A stretch of DNA of 36,806 nucleotides. It comes from Streptomyces sp. LUP30 (GTDB lineage Bacteria; Actinomycetota; Actinomycetes; Streptomycetales; Streptomycetaceae). How positions within the stretch are numbered: position 1 is the stretch's first letter; each line of letters opens with the position of its first letter. Shown here in pieces: positions 27,119 through 33,682 of this stretch. The DNA lies in contig NZ_MJAJ01000030.1 in assembly GCF_001746365.1 (NCBI RefSeq), forward strand, positions 1-36,806. The letters run 5' to 3'. A program made the translations under genes and the position numbers. The notes below the pieces were generated by a model that was not told the DNA's origin, did no database searches, and worked only from the letters and a program-made list of their open reading frames with translations.

Positions 27119-27450
27119 TGGCCGACGACCGCGCTCGATTCGTTCGGGCCTGCGCGCTGAGCGAGCTGGACGAGGACACCCCCAAGCGGGTGGAGCTCGA
27201 CGGCACGCCGGTCTCGCTCGTCCGGACGGTGGGCGAGGTGTTCGCCATCCACGACATCTGCTCGCACGCCAACGTCTCGCTCTCGGAGGGCGAGGTGGAG
27301 GACTGCCAGATCGAGTGCTGGCTGCACGGTTCCTCGTTCGACCTGCGCACCGGCAAGCCGTCCGGCCTTCCCGCGACGCGCCCCGTCCCCGTATACCCCG
27401 TAAAGATCGAAGGGGACGACGTGCTCGTCTCCCTTTCCCAGGAGTCCTGA
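27118..27450 (+). CDS. Rieske-type [2Fe-2S] ferredoxin in the suf operon
   Basis: Small soluble Rieske protein of 110 residues, related to the non-heme iron oxygenase ferredoxin subunits. The cluster motif is complete: Cys48-x-His50, then 16 residues, then Cys67-x2-His70, seen as DICSHANVS and IECWLHGSSFD. The loop after it, LRTGKPSGLPATRPVPVYPV, is typical. It begins on the last base of the sufD stop and ends 7 bases before sufC, so it is a true operon member. This placement between sufD and sufC is a standing feature of actinobacterial suf operons. Its role, perhaps electron supply for cluster assembly or repair, is not established by the sequence. Confidence 0.93.
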   Translation: MADDRARFVRACALSELDEDTPKRVELDGTPVSLVRTVGEVFAIHDICSHANVSLSEGEVEDCQIECWLHGSSFDLRTGKPSGLPATRPVPVYPVKIEGDDVLVSLSQES

Positions 27451-27457
27451 GGCACCC

Positions 27458-28222
27458 ATGGCAACGCTTGAAATCCGAGACCTGCACGTCACCGTCGAGG
27501 CCGACAACGCCACGAAGGAGATCCTCAAGGGCGTCGACCTCACCGTGAAGCAGGGCGAGACGCACGCCATCATGGGCCCCAACGGCTCCGGCAAGTCGAC
27601 GCTCGCCTACTCGCTCGCGGGTCACCCGAAGTACACGGTCACCGGCGGCACCGTCACCCTCGACGGCGAGGACGTCCTGGAGATGTCCGTCGACGAGCGC
27701 GCCCGCGCCGGCCTGTTCCTCGCGATGCAGTACCCGGTCGAGGTCCCCGGCGTCTCCGTGTCGAACTTCCTGCGCACCTCCGCCACCGCCGTCCGCGGCG
27801 AGGCCCCCAAGCTGCGCACCTGGGTGAAGGAGGTCAAGGAGGCCATGGAGCGCCTCAACATGGACACCTCCTTCGCCGAGCGCAACGTCAACGAGGGCTT
27901 CTCCGGCGGCGAGAAGAAGCGCCACGAGATCCTCCAGCTGGAGCTGCTCCGGCCGAAGGTCGCGATCCTCGACGAGACCGACTCCGGCCTGGACGTCGAC
28001 GCCCTGCGCATCGTCTCCGAGGGCGTCAACCGCGTGCGCGAGACCGGCGAGGTCGGCACCCTGCTGATCACGCACTACACGCGCATCCTGCGCTACATCA
28101 AGCCCGACTTCGTCCACGTCTTCTCGGGTGGCCGCATCGTCGAGTCCGGCGGCGCCGAGCTCGCCGACAAGCTGGAGAACGAGGGCTACGAGGTTTACAC
28201 GAAGGGTGGCGTATCCGCGTGA
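27458..28222 (+). CDS. sufC: Fe-S cluster assembly ATPase SufC
   Basis: ABC-type ATPase of the SufBCD complex, soluble and not a transporter. It has 254 residues. It has Walker A MGPNGSGKSTLAYSL near residue 38, the SufC insertion LAMQYPVEVPGVSVSNFLRT, signature FSGGEKKRHEILQ, Walker B VAILDETDSGLDVD and the switch His in LLITHYTRIL. ATG 27458 follows the Rieske stop by 7 bases, with CAGGAG upstream in the end of that gene. Its stop overlaps the sufS GTG by 4 bases. Confidence 0.97.
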   Translation: MATLEIRDLHVTVEADNATKEILKGVDLTVKQGETHAIMGPNGSGKSTLAYSLAGHPKYTVTGGTVTLDGEDVLEMSVDERARAGLFLAMQYPVEVPGVSVSNFLRTSATAVRGEAPKLRTWVKEVKEAMERLNMDTSFAERNVNEGFSGGEKKRHEILQLELLRPKVAILDETDSGLDVDALRIVSEGVNRVRETGEVGTLLITHYTRILRYIKPDFVHVFSGGRIVESGGAELADKLENEGYEVYTKGGVSA

Positions 28223-29475
28223 CGCAGCTGCCGGGCCTCCTCGACGTCGAGGCGATCCGCAAGGACTTCCCCATCCTGGACCGTCAGGTCCACGACGGTC
28301 AGAAGCTCGTGTACCTGGACAACGCGGCGACGTCGCAGAAGCCGCGCCAGGTGCTGGACGCCCTCAACGAGTACTACGAGCGCTACAACGCCAACGTCCA
28401 CCGCGGTGTGCATGTGCTCGCCGAGGAGGCCACGGCGCTGTACGAGGGCGCGCGCGACAAGGTCGCCGCGTTCGTCAACGCGCCCAGCCGCAACGAGGTG
28501 ATCTTCACCAAGAACGCCTCGGAGTCGCTCAACCTCGTGGCGAACATGCTGGGCTGGGCCGACGAGCCCTACCGCGTGGACTCCGAGACCGAGATCGTCA
28601 TCACGGAGATGGAGCACCACTCCAACATCGTGCCGTGGCAGCTGCTGGCGCAGCGCACGGGCGCGAAGCTGAAGTGGTTCGGCCTCACCGACGACGGCCG
28701 GCTCGACCTGTCGAACATCGACGAGGTCATCACGGAGAAGACGAAGATCGTCTCCTTCGTGCTGGTGTCGAACATCCTCGGCACCGTGAACCCGGTCGAG
28801 GCGATAGTGCGCCGTGCGCAGGAGGTCGGGGCGCTCGTGTGCATCGACGCCTCGCAGGCCGCACCGCACATGCCGCTGGACGTACAGGCCCTGCAGGCCG
28901 ACTTCGTGGCCTTCACCGGCCACAAGATGTGCGGCCCGACCGGCATCGGCGTCCTGTGGGGCCGCCAGGAACTGCTCGAGGACCTGCCGCCGTTCCTCGG
29001 CGGCGGCGAGATGATCGAGACCGTGTCGATGCACTCCTCGACCTACGCTCCGGCCCCGCACAAGTTCGAGGCGGGCACCCCGCCGATCGCCCAGGCCGTG
29101 GGCCTCGGCGCGGCGATCGACTACCTGTCCTCGATCGGCATGGACAAGATCCTCGCCCACGAGCACGCGCTCACCGAGTACGCGGTGAAGAAGCTCGGCG
29201 ACGTCCCCGACCTGCGCATCATCGGCCCCACCACGGCCGAGGACCGGGGCGCGGCGATCTCCTTCACGCTCGGCGACATCCACCCGCACGACGTGGGCCA
29301 GGTGCTGGACGAGCAGGGCATCGCGGTCCGGGTGGGCCACCACTGCGCCCGCCCCGTCTGCCTGCGCTACGGAATTCCCGCGACCACGCGAGCGTCGTTC
29401 TATCTGTACTCCACGCCGGCCGAGATCGATGCTCTGGTCGACGGTCTGGAGCACGTACGGAACTTCTTCGGCTGA
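28219..29475 (+). CDS. sufS: Cysteine desulfurase SufS
   Basis: Pyridoxal-phosphate enzyme that removes sulfur from cysteine and passes it to SufU. It has 418 residues, group II desulfurase. The N-terminus has VYLDNAATSQKP. The pyridoxal Lys236 is in FVAFTGHKMCGPTGIGVLWG, and the catalytic Cys376 lies in VGHHCARPVC, within the short loop of the SufS class. The start is GTG 28219, overlapping the sufC stop. The sufU start lies 19 bases downstream. Confidence 0.97.
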   Translation: MTQLPGLLDVEAIRKDFPILDRQVHDGQKLVYLDNAATSQKPRQVLDALNEYYERYNANVHRGVHVLAEEATALYEGARDKVAAFVNAPSRNEVIFTKNASESLNLVANMLGWADEPYRVDSETEIVITEMEHHSNIVPWQLLAQRTGAKLKWFGLTDDGRLDLSNIDEVITEKTKIVSFVLVSNILGTVNPVEAIVRRAQEVGALVCIDASQAAPHMPLDVQALQADFVAFTGHKMCGPTGIGVLWGRQELLEDLPPFLGGGEMIETVSMHSSTYAPAPHKFEAGTPPIAQAVGLGAAIDYLSSIGMDKILAHEHALTEYAVKKLGDVPDLRIIGPTTAEDRGAAISFTLGDIHPHDVGQVLDEQGIAVRVGHHCARPVCLRYGIPATTRASFYLYSTPAEIDALVDGLEHVRNFFG

Positions 29476-29494
29476 GGGGTTGGCGAGCGAGCGG

Positions 29495-29962
29495 ATGAAG
29501 CTGGACTCGATGTACCAGGAAGTCATCCTGGACCACTACAAGCACCCGCACGGGCGTGGTCTGCGCGATGGCGACGCCGAGGTGCACCACGTCAATCCGA
29601 CGTGCGGCGACGAGATCACCCTGCGGGTGAAGTACGACGGCACGAAGATCGAAGACGTCAGTTACGAGGGCCAGGGCTGTTCCATCAGCCAGGCCAGCGC
29701 CTCCGTCCTGAACGACCTGCTGGTCGGCAAGGACCTGGCGGACGCGCAGAAGATCCAGGAGACCTTCCTGGAGCTGATGCAGTCCAAGGGGAAGATCGAG
29801 CCCGACGACGCGATGGAGGAGGTGCTGGAGGACGCGGTCGCGTTCGCCGGCGTCTCCAAGTACCCGGCACGGGTCAAGTGCGCCCTCCTCAGCTGGATGG
29901 CGTGGAAGGACGCGACGGCCCAGGCCCTGGGCGGAGCCGACGCCGAAAGGAACACGGCATGA
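29495..29962 (+). CDS. sufU: Zinc-dependent sulfurtransferase SufU
   Basis: Accepts persulfide sulfur from SufS and feeds the SufBCD scaffold. It has 155 residues. The zinc ligands of the SufU class are present: Cys37 and Asp39 in NPTCGDEI, Cys62 in GQGCSISQASAS and Cys129 in ARVKCALLSW. The roughly 20-residue insertion that distinguishes SufU from IscU lies at about residues 85-110. ATG 29495 is preferred because SufU proteins begin MxLDxMYQEVILDHYK; its ribosome-binding site is weak, so coupling to sufS is likely. Its stop overlaps the next gene by 4 bases. Confidence 0.95.
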   Translation: MKLDSMYQEVILDHYKHPHGRGLRDGDAEVHHVNPTCGDEITLRVKYDGTKIEDVSYEGQGCSISQASASVLNDLLVGKDLADAQKIQETFLELMQSKGKIEPDDAMEEVLEDAVAFAGVSKYPARVKCALLSWMAWKDATAQALGGADAERNTA

Positions 29963-30291
29963 GCGAGACCCTTGAGATGAAGCCCGCCTCGGAGGAGGAA
30001 GTCCGCGAGGCGTTGTACGACGTCGTCGACCCCGAGCTGGGCATCGACGTGGTCAACCTCGGCCTGATCTACGGCATCCACATCGACGACGCGAACATCG
30101 CGACGATCGACATGACCCTGACGTCGGCGGCGTGTCCGCTCACGGACGTCATCGAGGACCAGGCGAAGTCCGCCACGGACGGTCTGGTCAACGAGCTGCG
30201 CATCAACTGGGTCTGGATGCCGCCGTGGGGCCCGGACAAGATCACGGACGACGGCCGCGAGCAGCTGCGCGCGCTCGGCTTCAACGTCTGA
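29959..30291 (+). CDS. sufT: SufT / MIP18-family Fe-S assembly factor
   Basis: Small protein of the PaaD/MIP18 (DUF59) family, 110 residues, that helps Fe-S protein maturation. Conserved segments are VREALYDVVDPELGIDVVNL at the N-terminus, ATIDMTLTSAACPLTDVIED with the conserved Cys, and WVWMPPWGPDKITDDGREQL. The start ATG 29959 overlaps the sufU stop (ATGA), with AAAGGA upstream. It is the last gene of the suf operon, 9 bases before a strong terminator. In other genomes this gene is often listed only as a metal-sulfur cluster assembly factor. Confidence 0.93.
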   Translation: MSETLEMKPASEEEVREALYDVVDPELGIDVVNLGLIYGIHIDDANIATIDMTLTSAACPLTDVIEDQAKSATDGLVNELRINWVWMPPWGPDKITDDGREQLRALGFNV

Positions 30292-30300
30292 CGGCCTGAC

Positions 30301-30340
30301 AGGTGTGGCCCCCCGGCAGCTCTGCCGGGGGGCCACACCT
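30301..30340 (+). terminator. Hairpin terminator of the suf operon
   Basis: Two perfect 19-base arms (30301-30319 and 30322-30340), beginning AGGTGTGGCCCCCCGG, leave only CT between them, so the effective loop is about four bases. It starts 9 bases after sufT and lies before the convergent AbfB-domain gene, whose transcripts it could also stop. Confidence 0.9.
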
Positions 30341-30390
30341 GTGTGCGGGGCACCTTGTGTGCGGGGCGACCTGTGGGTGGTCCGCCGGCC

Positions 30391-31236
30391 TCAGCCGAGG
30401 CCGTCGACGACGCGGAACATGAAGTCCTCGCGGTTGGTCGTGTTGTAGCCGTACGGATCCAGGCGCAACTGGAAGTTCTTGTGCCGCAGCGCGTAGTTGG
30501 GGTAGTTCACCGACTGCAGCACCACCGCGCCCTGGTACCCCGAGTATGCGGGACAGAAGGTGGCGTCCTGCTGGAACAGGCTGGAGCCGTCGTTGCGTTC
30601 GGCGCGCAGCACGAAGTTGCGGTGGCGCAGGTAGGCGCCGTCGGCCGTTCTGAACGAGTAACAGGAGCCGTTGGCCAGGCCCTTGACCACCTCGAAGGTG
30701 GAGTCGGCGCGGGACTCCGAGCCGCGCGGCGCGTCGAGCTTCACCAGACCGTCGCTCACATGCCAGTACCGGTCGGGGTAGTTGACCGCCTGGACCGACT
30801 TCCAGTACGCGGCCGGCTGCGGGTCGGCCGGCTTCCCCGACGGCTTCGGGGCCGGGCCGGTCGACGCGCCCGGCGACGAACTGCCCTGCGGCCGGGGCGA
30901 GGACGAGGAGGACGGCGACGGCGACGGCGAGGCGGAAGGGGACCCGCTGCCGTGGCCCGTGGGCGTCGACGACGTGCTCGCTGAGGGTGTGGCGAAGGAG
31001 ATCAGACCGCCGCCCTCCGTCTCGTCGTCCGCCAGTGTGCGTCCCTGTCGGGCGTCCGTCTTCTGGTCGGCCGGCCTGTCGTTCAGGGCGATGGTGGTCA
31101 CGCAGGCCACGATGGTGGCCACGGCGAGACCGCCGGCCAACCACAGGCGTCGTGTTCCGGGGGCCCGGGAGCTGTCCGGGGCCCAGCCGTTCTCCCAGGG
31201 TTCTTCCTGGGACGGCCGGGACTTGTTTATTGGCAT
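30391..31236 (-). CDS. Membrane-anchored AbfB (CBM42-like) domain protein
   Basis: Probable cell-surface sugar-binding protein of 281 residues. Residues 1-30 are cytoplasmic and charged. One membrane helix follows (LWLAGGLAVATIVACVTTIAL), then a Ser/Pro-rich spacer (about 83-140) likely to cross the wall. The C-terminal domain (144-281) resembles the arabinose-binding AbfB domain, with beta-trefoil-like repeats: VQAVNYPDRYWHV, GAYLRHRNFVLR, LQSVNYPNYALRHKNFQLRL and the closing DFMFRVVDGL. No catalytic glycosidase domain is attached. The start is ATG 31236, with GGAGGA about 8 bases upstream; longer frames run into the SMR gene on the other strand. Monocistronic. Binding of arabinan or wall arabinose is inference from the family. 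Confidence 0.85.
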   Translation of the reverse strand: MPINKSRPSQEEPWENGWAPDSSRAPGTRRLWLAGGLAVATIVACVTTIALNDRPADQKTDARQGRTLADDETEGGGLISFATPSASTSSTPTGHGSGSPSASPSPSPSSSSSPRPQGSSSPGASTGPAPKPSGKPADPQPAAYWKSVQAVNYPDRYWHVSDGLVKLDAPRGSESRADSTFEVVKGLANGSCYSFRTADGAYLRHRNFVLRAERNDGSSLFQQDATFCPAYSGYQGAVVLQSVNYPNYALRHKNFQLRLDPYGYNTTNREDFMFRVVDGLG

Positions 31237-31402
31237 GCGCTGGTCCTCCAGCGGCGCCCATGGCGGCGGCCGCGGCTGCGATGGCCCGGTGTGTGAACGG
31301 TGAAACAGTAGTGGAACCGGTGGCTCGCGTTCATCCGTATGAGCGAGCGCTTTCCATAACGCTTTTGAATCCCCTCCCGTTGTGTACGGGTGTACGCATC
31401 GC

Positions 31403-31420
31403 TGTGTACGCTCGTACACA
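31403..31420. promoter_or_regulatory. Operator TGTGTACG-CT-CGTACACA at the SMR gene start
   Basis: A perfect palindrome with 8-base arms and a 2-base centre ends on the A of the ATG at 31420. The -10-like TACGCT (31407-31412) lies inside it, 7 bases before the ATG, so the message is probably leaderless. Half-site-like TGTACG repeats also occur at 31383-31388 and 31391-31396. The TetR protein encoded downstream is the natural candidate to bind here. Confidence 0.7.
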
Positions 31421-31740
31421 TGGGATATCTGACGCTCGCCGGCGCCATCGCCGCCGAGGTGGCCGCGACCACGGTCATGAAATACAGCGACGGCTTCAGC
31501 AGGCTCTGGCCCTCGCTCCTGACGGCCGTCGGCTACGTCGTCTCCTTCTTCCTCCTGGCCCGGACCCTGAGGACCGTCGGCATCGGCACGGCGTACGCCA
31601 TCTGGGCCGGGACCGGCACCGCCGCCATCGCCCTCATAGGACTGGCCCTGTTCGGGGAGTCCCTGACCCCCGCCAAGGTCGCCGGCATCCTGCTGATCGT
31701 CGCGGGCGTCGTCGTGCTGAACCTGGGAGGTGCCCACTGA
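31420..31740 (+). CDS. SMR-family multidrug efflux protein
   Basis: Small multidrug-resistance transporter of 106 residues and four membrane helices, expected to work as a dimer exchanging protons for quaternary ammonium or similar cations. The essential membrane Glu is Glu13 in AIAAEVAATTVMKYSDGF, matching EmrE Glu14. GIGTAYAIWAGTGTAAIALIG corresponds to the conserved third-helix segment with its Trp. The start is ATG 31420, which gives the normal SMR N-terminus; an in-frame ATG at 31390 lies within the operator region. The stop shares one base with the tetR start (TGATG), so both are one operon. Confidence 0.93.
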   Translation: MGYLTLAGAIAAEVAATTVMKYSDGFSRLWPSLLTAVGYVVSFFLLARTLRTVGIGTAYAIWAGTGTAAIALIGLALFGESLTPAKVAGILLIVAGVVVLNLGGAH

Positions 31741-32339
31741 TGCCCCGCCGCCACGACCCCGAACGGCGCCAGCGGATCATCGACGCGGCGATCCGCGTCG
31801 TCGGGAACAAGGGCCTGGCCGGGTTGAGTCATCGCACGGTCGCCGCCGAGGCGGACGTGCCGCTCGGCTCGACCACGTACCACTTCGCCACGCTCGACGA
31901 GCTGATGACGGCCGCCCTGCGCCAGGCCAACGAGGGTTTCGCCAAGGTGGTCGCCGCGCGCGGCGGACTCACCGACACCGAGGCCGACCTGCCCGCCGAA
32001 CTGGCCGGACTGCTCGGCGAGTGGCTCGCCGGCGACCGCACCGGGGTCGAGCTGGAGTACGAGCTCTACCTCGCGGCCCTGCGCCGCCCGGCGCTGCGTC
32101 CCGTCGCCGCCGAGTGGGCCGAGGACGTCGCCGCTCTGCTCGCCCGCCGCACGGACCCGCTCACCGCACGGGCCCTGGTGGCGCTGATGGACGGCATCTG
32201 CCTGCAGGTCCTGCTGACGGGCGCGCCCTACGACGAGGAGTACGCCCGGGACGCGCTGTCCCGTCTCATGCCCCGCCCCCGCCCGGACCCCGTCGCCCCA
32301 CCCGCCCGGCGGCCGCGCGGAGGCTCCGGCCGTCGCTGA
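31740..32339 (+). CDS. TetR-family transcriptional regulator
   Basis: DNA-binding repressor of 199 residues, likely controlling the SMR efflux gene before it. The N-terminal helix-turn-helix is RRQRIIDAAIRVVGNKGLAG followed by LSHRTVAAEADVPLGSTTYHF. The C-terminal part is a helical ligand-binding domain (YELYLAALRRPALRPVAAEW) with a Pro/Arg-rich tail from about residue 178. ATG 31740 overlaps the SMR stop, with GGGAGG about 8 bases upstream. Drug-induced release from the palindrome at 31403-31420 is the expected mechanism, by analogy with QacR-type systems. Confidence 0.92.
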   Translation: MPRRHDPERRQRIIDAAIRVVGNKGLAGLSHRTVAAEADVPLGSTTYHFATLDELMTAALRQANEGFAKVVAARGGLTDTEADLPAELAGLLGEWLAGDRTGVELEYELYLAALRRPALRPVAAEWAEDVAALLARRTDPLTARALVALMDGICLQVLLTGAPYDEEYARDALSRLMPRPRPDPVAPPARRPRGGSGRR

Positions 32340-32440
32340 GTCACGCAAGACGGGGCGGCAGGGCTGGTCGGCGGGGTCGGCAGCGGGCCGGCGGCAGGGC
32401 CGGGCACCGCGGCGCCGGCGGCACGCCGGACACCGTCGAG

Positions 32441-32470
32441 GCGCTCCGAGGCGCTCCGAGGGGCTCCGAG
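32441..32470. repeat. Three tandem 10-base repeats GCGCTCCGAG
   Basis: GCGCTCCGAG occurs at 32441-32450 and 32451-32460, with GGGCTCCGAG at 32461-32470 and a decayed unit after it. The units are head-to-tail with no spacer. This looks like a slippage-type minisatellite in non-coding DNA, with no visible function. Confidence 0.6.
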
Positions 32471-32634
32471 GCGCCGTCCGGCCGTGAACTCCCGCTGACC
32501 CACCGGGCGTTGATCGGACGCGCGACGACCGGGGCGTACGCGACCCCCGACCGGACCGGGGAGCGGTACCGGGGCATGACGCACGGGGGCGTCCCGACCT
32601 GCGGGACCGCCACCTGAGACATCGCTGTGCGGGG

Positions 32635-32665
32635 TTGGCCTCTGCGGGCCCCCGCCGGTTAGGTT
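32635..32665 (+). promoter_or_regulatory. dapD promoter, probably leaderless
   Basis: TTGGCC (32635-32640) and TAGGTT (32660-32665) are separated by 19 bases. The -10 ends 6 bases before the ATG at 32672, so transcription should begin on or next to the start codon. There is no ribosome-binding site before the ATG. Confidence 0.5.
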
Positions 32666-32671
32666 GCCCTC

Positions 32672-33661
32672 ATGACCGACACGACTGCTCCTCGCACCAC
32701 CGGCGCCGTGGCCGGCGGCCTCGCCACGATCGCCGCCGACGGCACCGTTCTCGACACCTGGTTCCCCGCGCCCGCCCTGGTCGCGGAGCCCGGCCCCTCC
32801 GGCACCGAGCGCCTGTCCGCCGAGCGCGCCGTCGAACTGCTGGGCGCGGGCGCGGCCCGCGCGATCGGCCCGGACGCCCGCCGTGGCGTCGAGGTCGTCG
32901 CGGTCCGCACGGTCATCGCCTCCCTGGACGACAAGCCCCTCGACGCGCACGACGTCTACCTGCGCCTCCACCTCCTCTCCCACCGTCTCGTCAAGCCGCA
33001 CGGGCAGAGCCTGGACGGCATGTTTGGCCACCTCGCCAACGTCGCCTGGACCTCGCTCGGCCCGGTCGCCGTCGACGACGTCGAGCAGGTCCGGCTGAAC
33101 GCCCGCGCCGAGGGCCTGCACCTCCAGGTCACCTCGATCGACAAGTTCCCCCGCATGACGGACTACGTCGCCCCCAAGGGCGTCCGCATCGCCGACGCCG
33201 ACCGGGTCCGCCTCGGCGCGCACCTGGCCGAGGGCACGACGGTCATGCACGAGGGCTTCGTCAACTTCAACGCCGGCACGCTCGGCACCTCGATGGTCGA
33301 GGGCCGCATCTCCGCGGGCGTCGTCGTCGGCGACGGCTCGGACATCGGCGGCGGCGCGTCCACGATGGGCACGCTGTCCGGCGGCGGCAGCGTGATCATC
33401 TCCATCGGCGAGCGCTGCCTCGTGGGCGCCGAAGCGGGCGTCGGCATCGCCCTCGGCGACGAGTGCGTCGTCGAGGCCGGTCTGTACGTCACCGCGGGCA
33501 CCCGGGTCACCATGCCCGACGGCCAGATCGTCAAGGCCCGCGAACTCTCCGGCGCCTCGAACATCCTGTTCCGCCGCAACTCGGTCACCGGCTCCGTCGA
33601 GGCCCGCCCGAACAACGCGGTCTGGGGCGGCCTGAACGAGATCCTGCACAGCCACAACTGA
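32672..33661 (+). CDS. dapD: Tetrahydrodipicolinate N-succinyltransferase
   Basis: Adds a succinyl group to tetrahydrodipicolinate in the diaminopimelate/lysine pathway. It has 329 residues, the length of the actinobacterial DapD class. The N-terminal half is family-specific (LRLHLLSHRLVKPHGQSLDG). The C-terminal half is a left-handed beta-helix of hexapeptide repeats: GVRIADADRVRLGAHLAEGT, MVEGRISAGVVVGDGSDIGG, and the GGGSVIISIGERCLVGAEAG segment. It ends with NSVTGSVEARPNNAVWGGL. The start is ATG 32672, with a -10 box 6 bases upstream. It converges with the helicase gene 22 bases away. A DapA homologue acting earlier in the same pathway lies 2.5 kb downstream. Confidence 0.95.
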   Translation: MTDTTAPRTTGAVAGGLATIAADGTVLDTWFPAPALVAEPGPSGTERLSAERAVELLGAGAARAIGPDARRGVEVVAVRTVIASLDDKPLDAHDVYLRLHLLSHRLVKPHGQSLDGMFGHLANVAWTSLGPVAVDDVEQVRLNARAEGLHLQVTSIDKFPRMTDYVAPKGVRIADADRVRLGAHLAEGTTVMHEGFVNFNAGTLGTSMVEGRISAGVVVGDGSDIGGGASTMGTLSGGGSVIISIGERCLVGAEAGVGIALGDECVVEAGLYVTAGTRVTMPDGQIVKARELSGASNILFRRNSVTGSVEARPNNAVWGGLNEILHSHN

Positions 33662-33682
33662 CGCGAGCCGCCGGCCGTCCGG

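Larger units (their letters stand above)
32340..32671. other. Intergenic region between tetR and dapD
   Basis: This 332-base stretch holds no gene I can support. An antisense frame at 32341-32622 has a Pro/Arg/Ala-rich, low-complexity product that looks like a composition artefact. The region contains a short tandem repeat (32441-32470) and, at its end, the probable dapD promoter. Confidence 0.5.

Noticed and set aside
24269..28117. Very long open frame (over 1,200 codons) antisense to the suf operon
   Set aside because: It is the GC3 shadow of sufR-B-D-Rieske-C. Its product is Val/Asp/Leu/Arg-rich with no family motif, while every sense gene there is identified with full motifs.
29429..29494. 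Upstream start for sufU inside sufS
   Set aside because: Adds 22 residues not found in SufU and overlaps the sufS end; the ATG at 29495 gives the family N-terminus.
32441..32480. Short repeats as a CRISPR array
   Set aside because: Units are 10 bases with no spacers, and no cas genes are present.
32341..32622. Minus-strand 93-codon frame in the tetR-dapD gap
   Set aside because: Product is Pro/Arg/Ala-rich without motifs, and it runs through the tandem repeats; no promoter or ribosome-binding site stands out.
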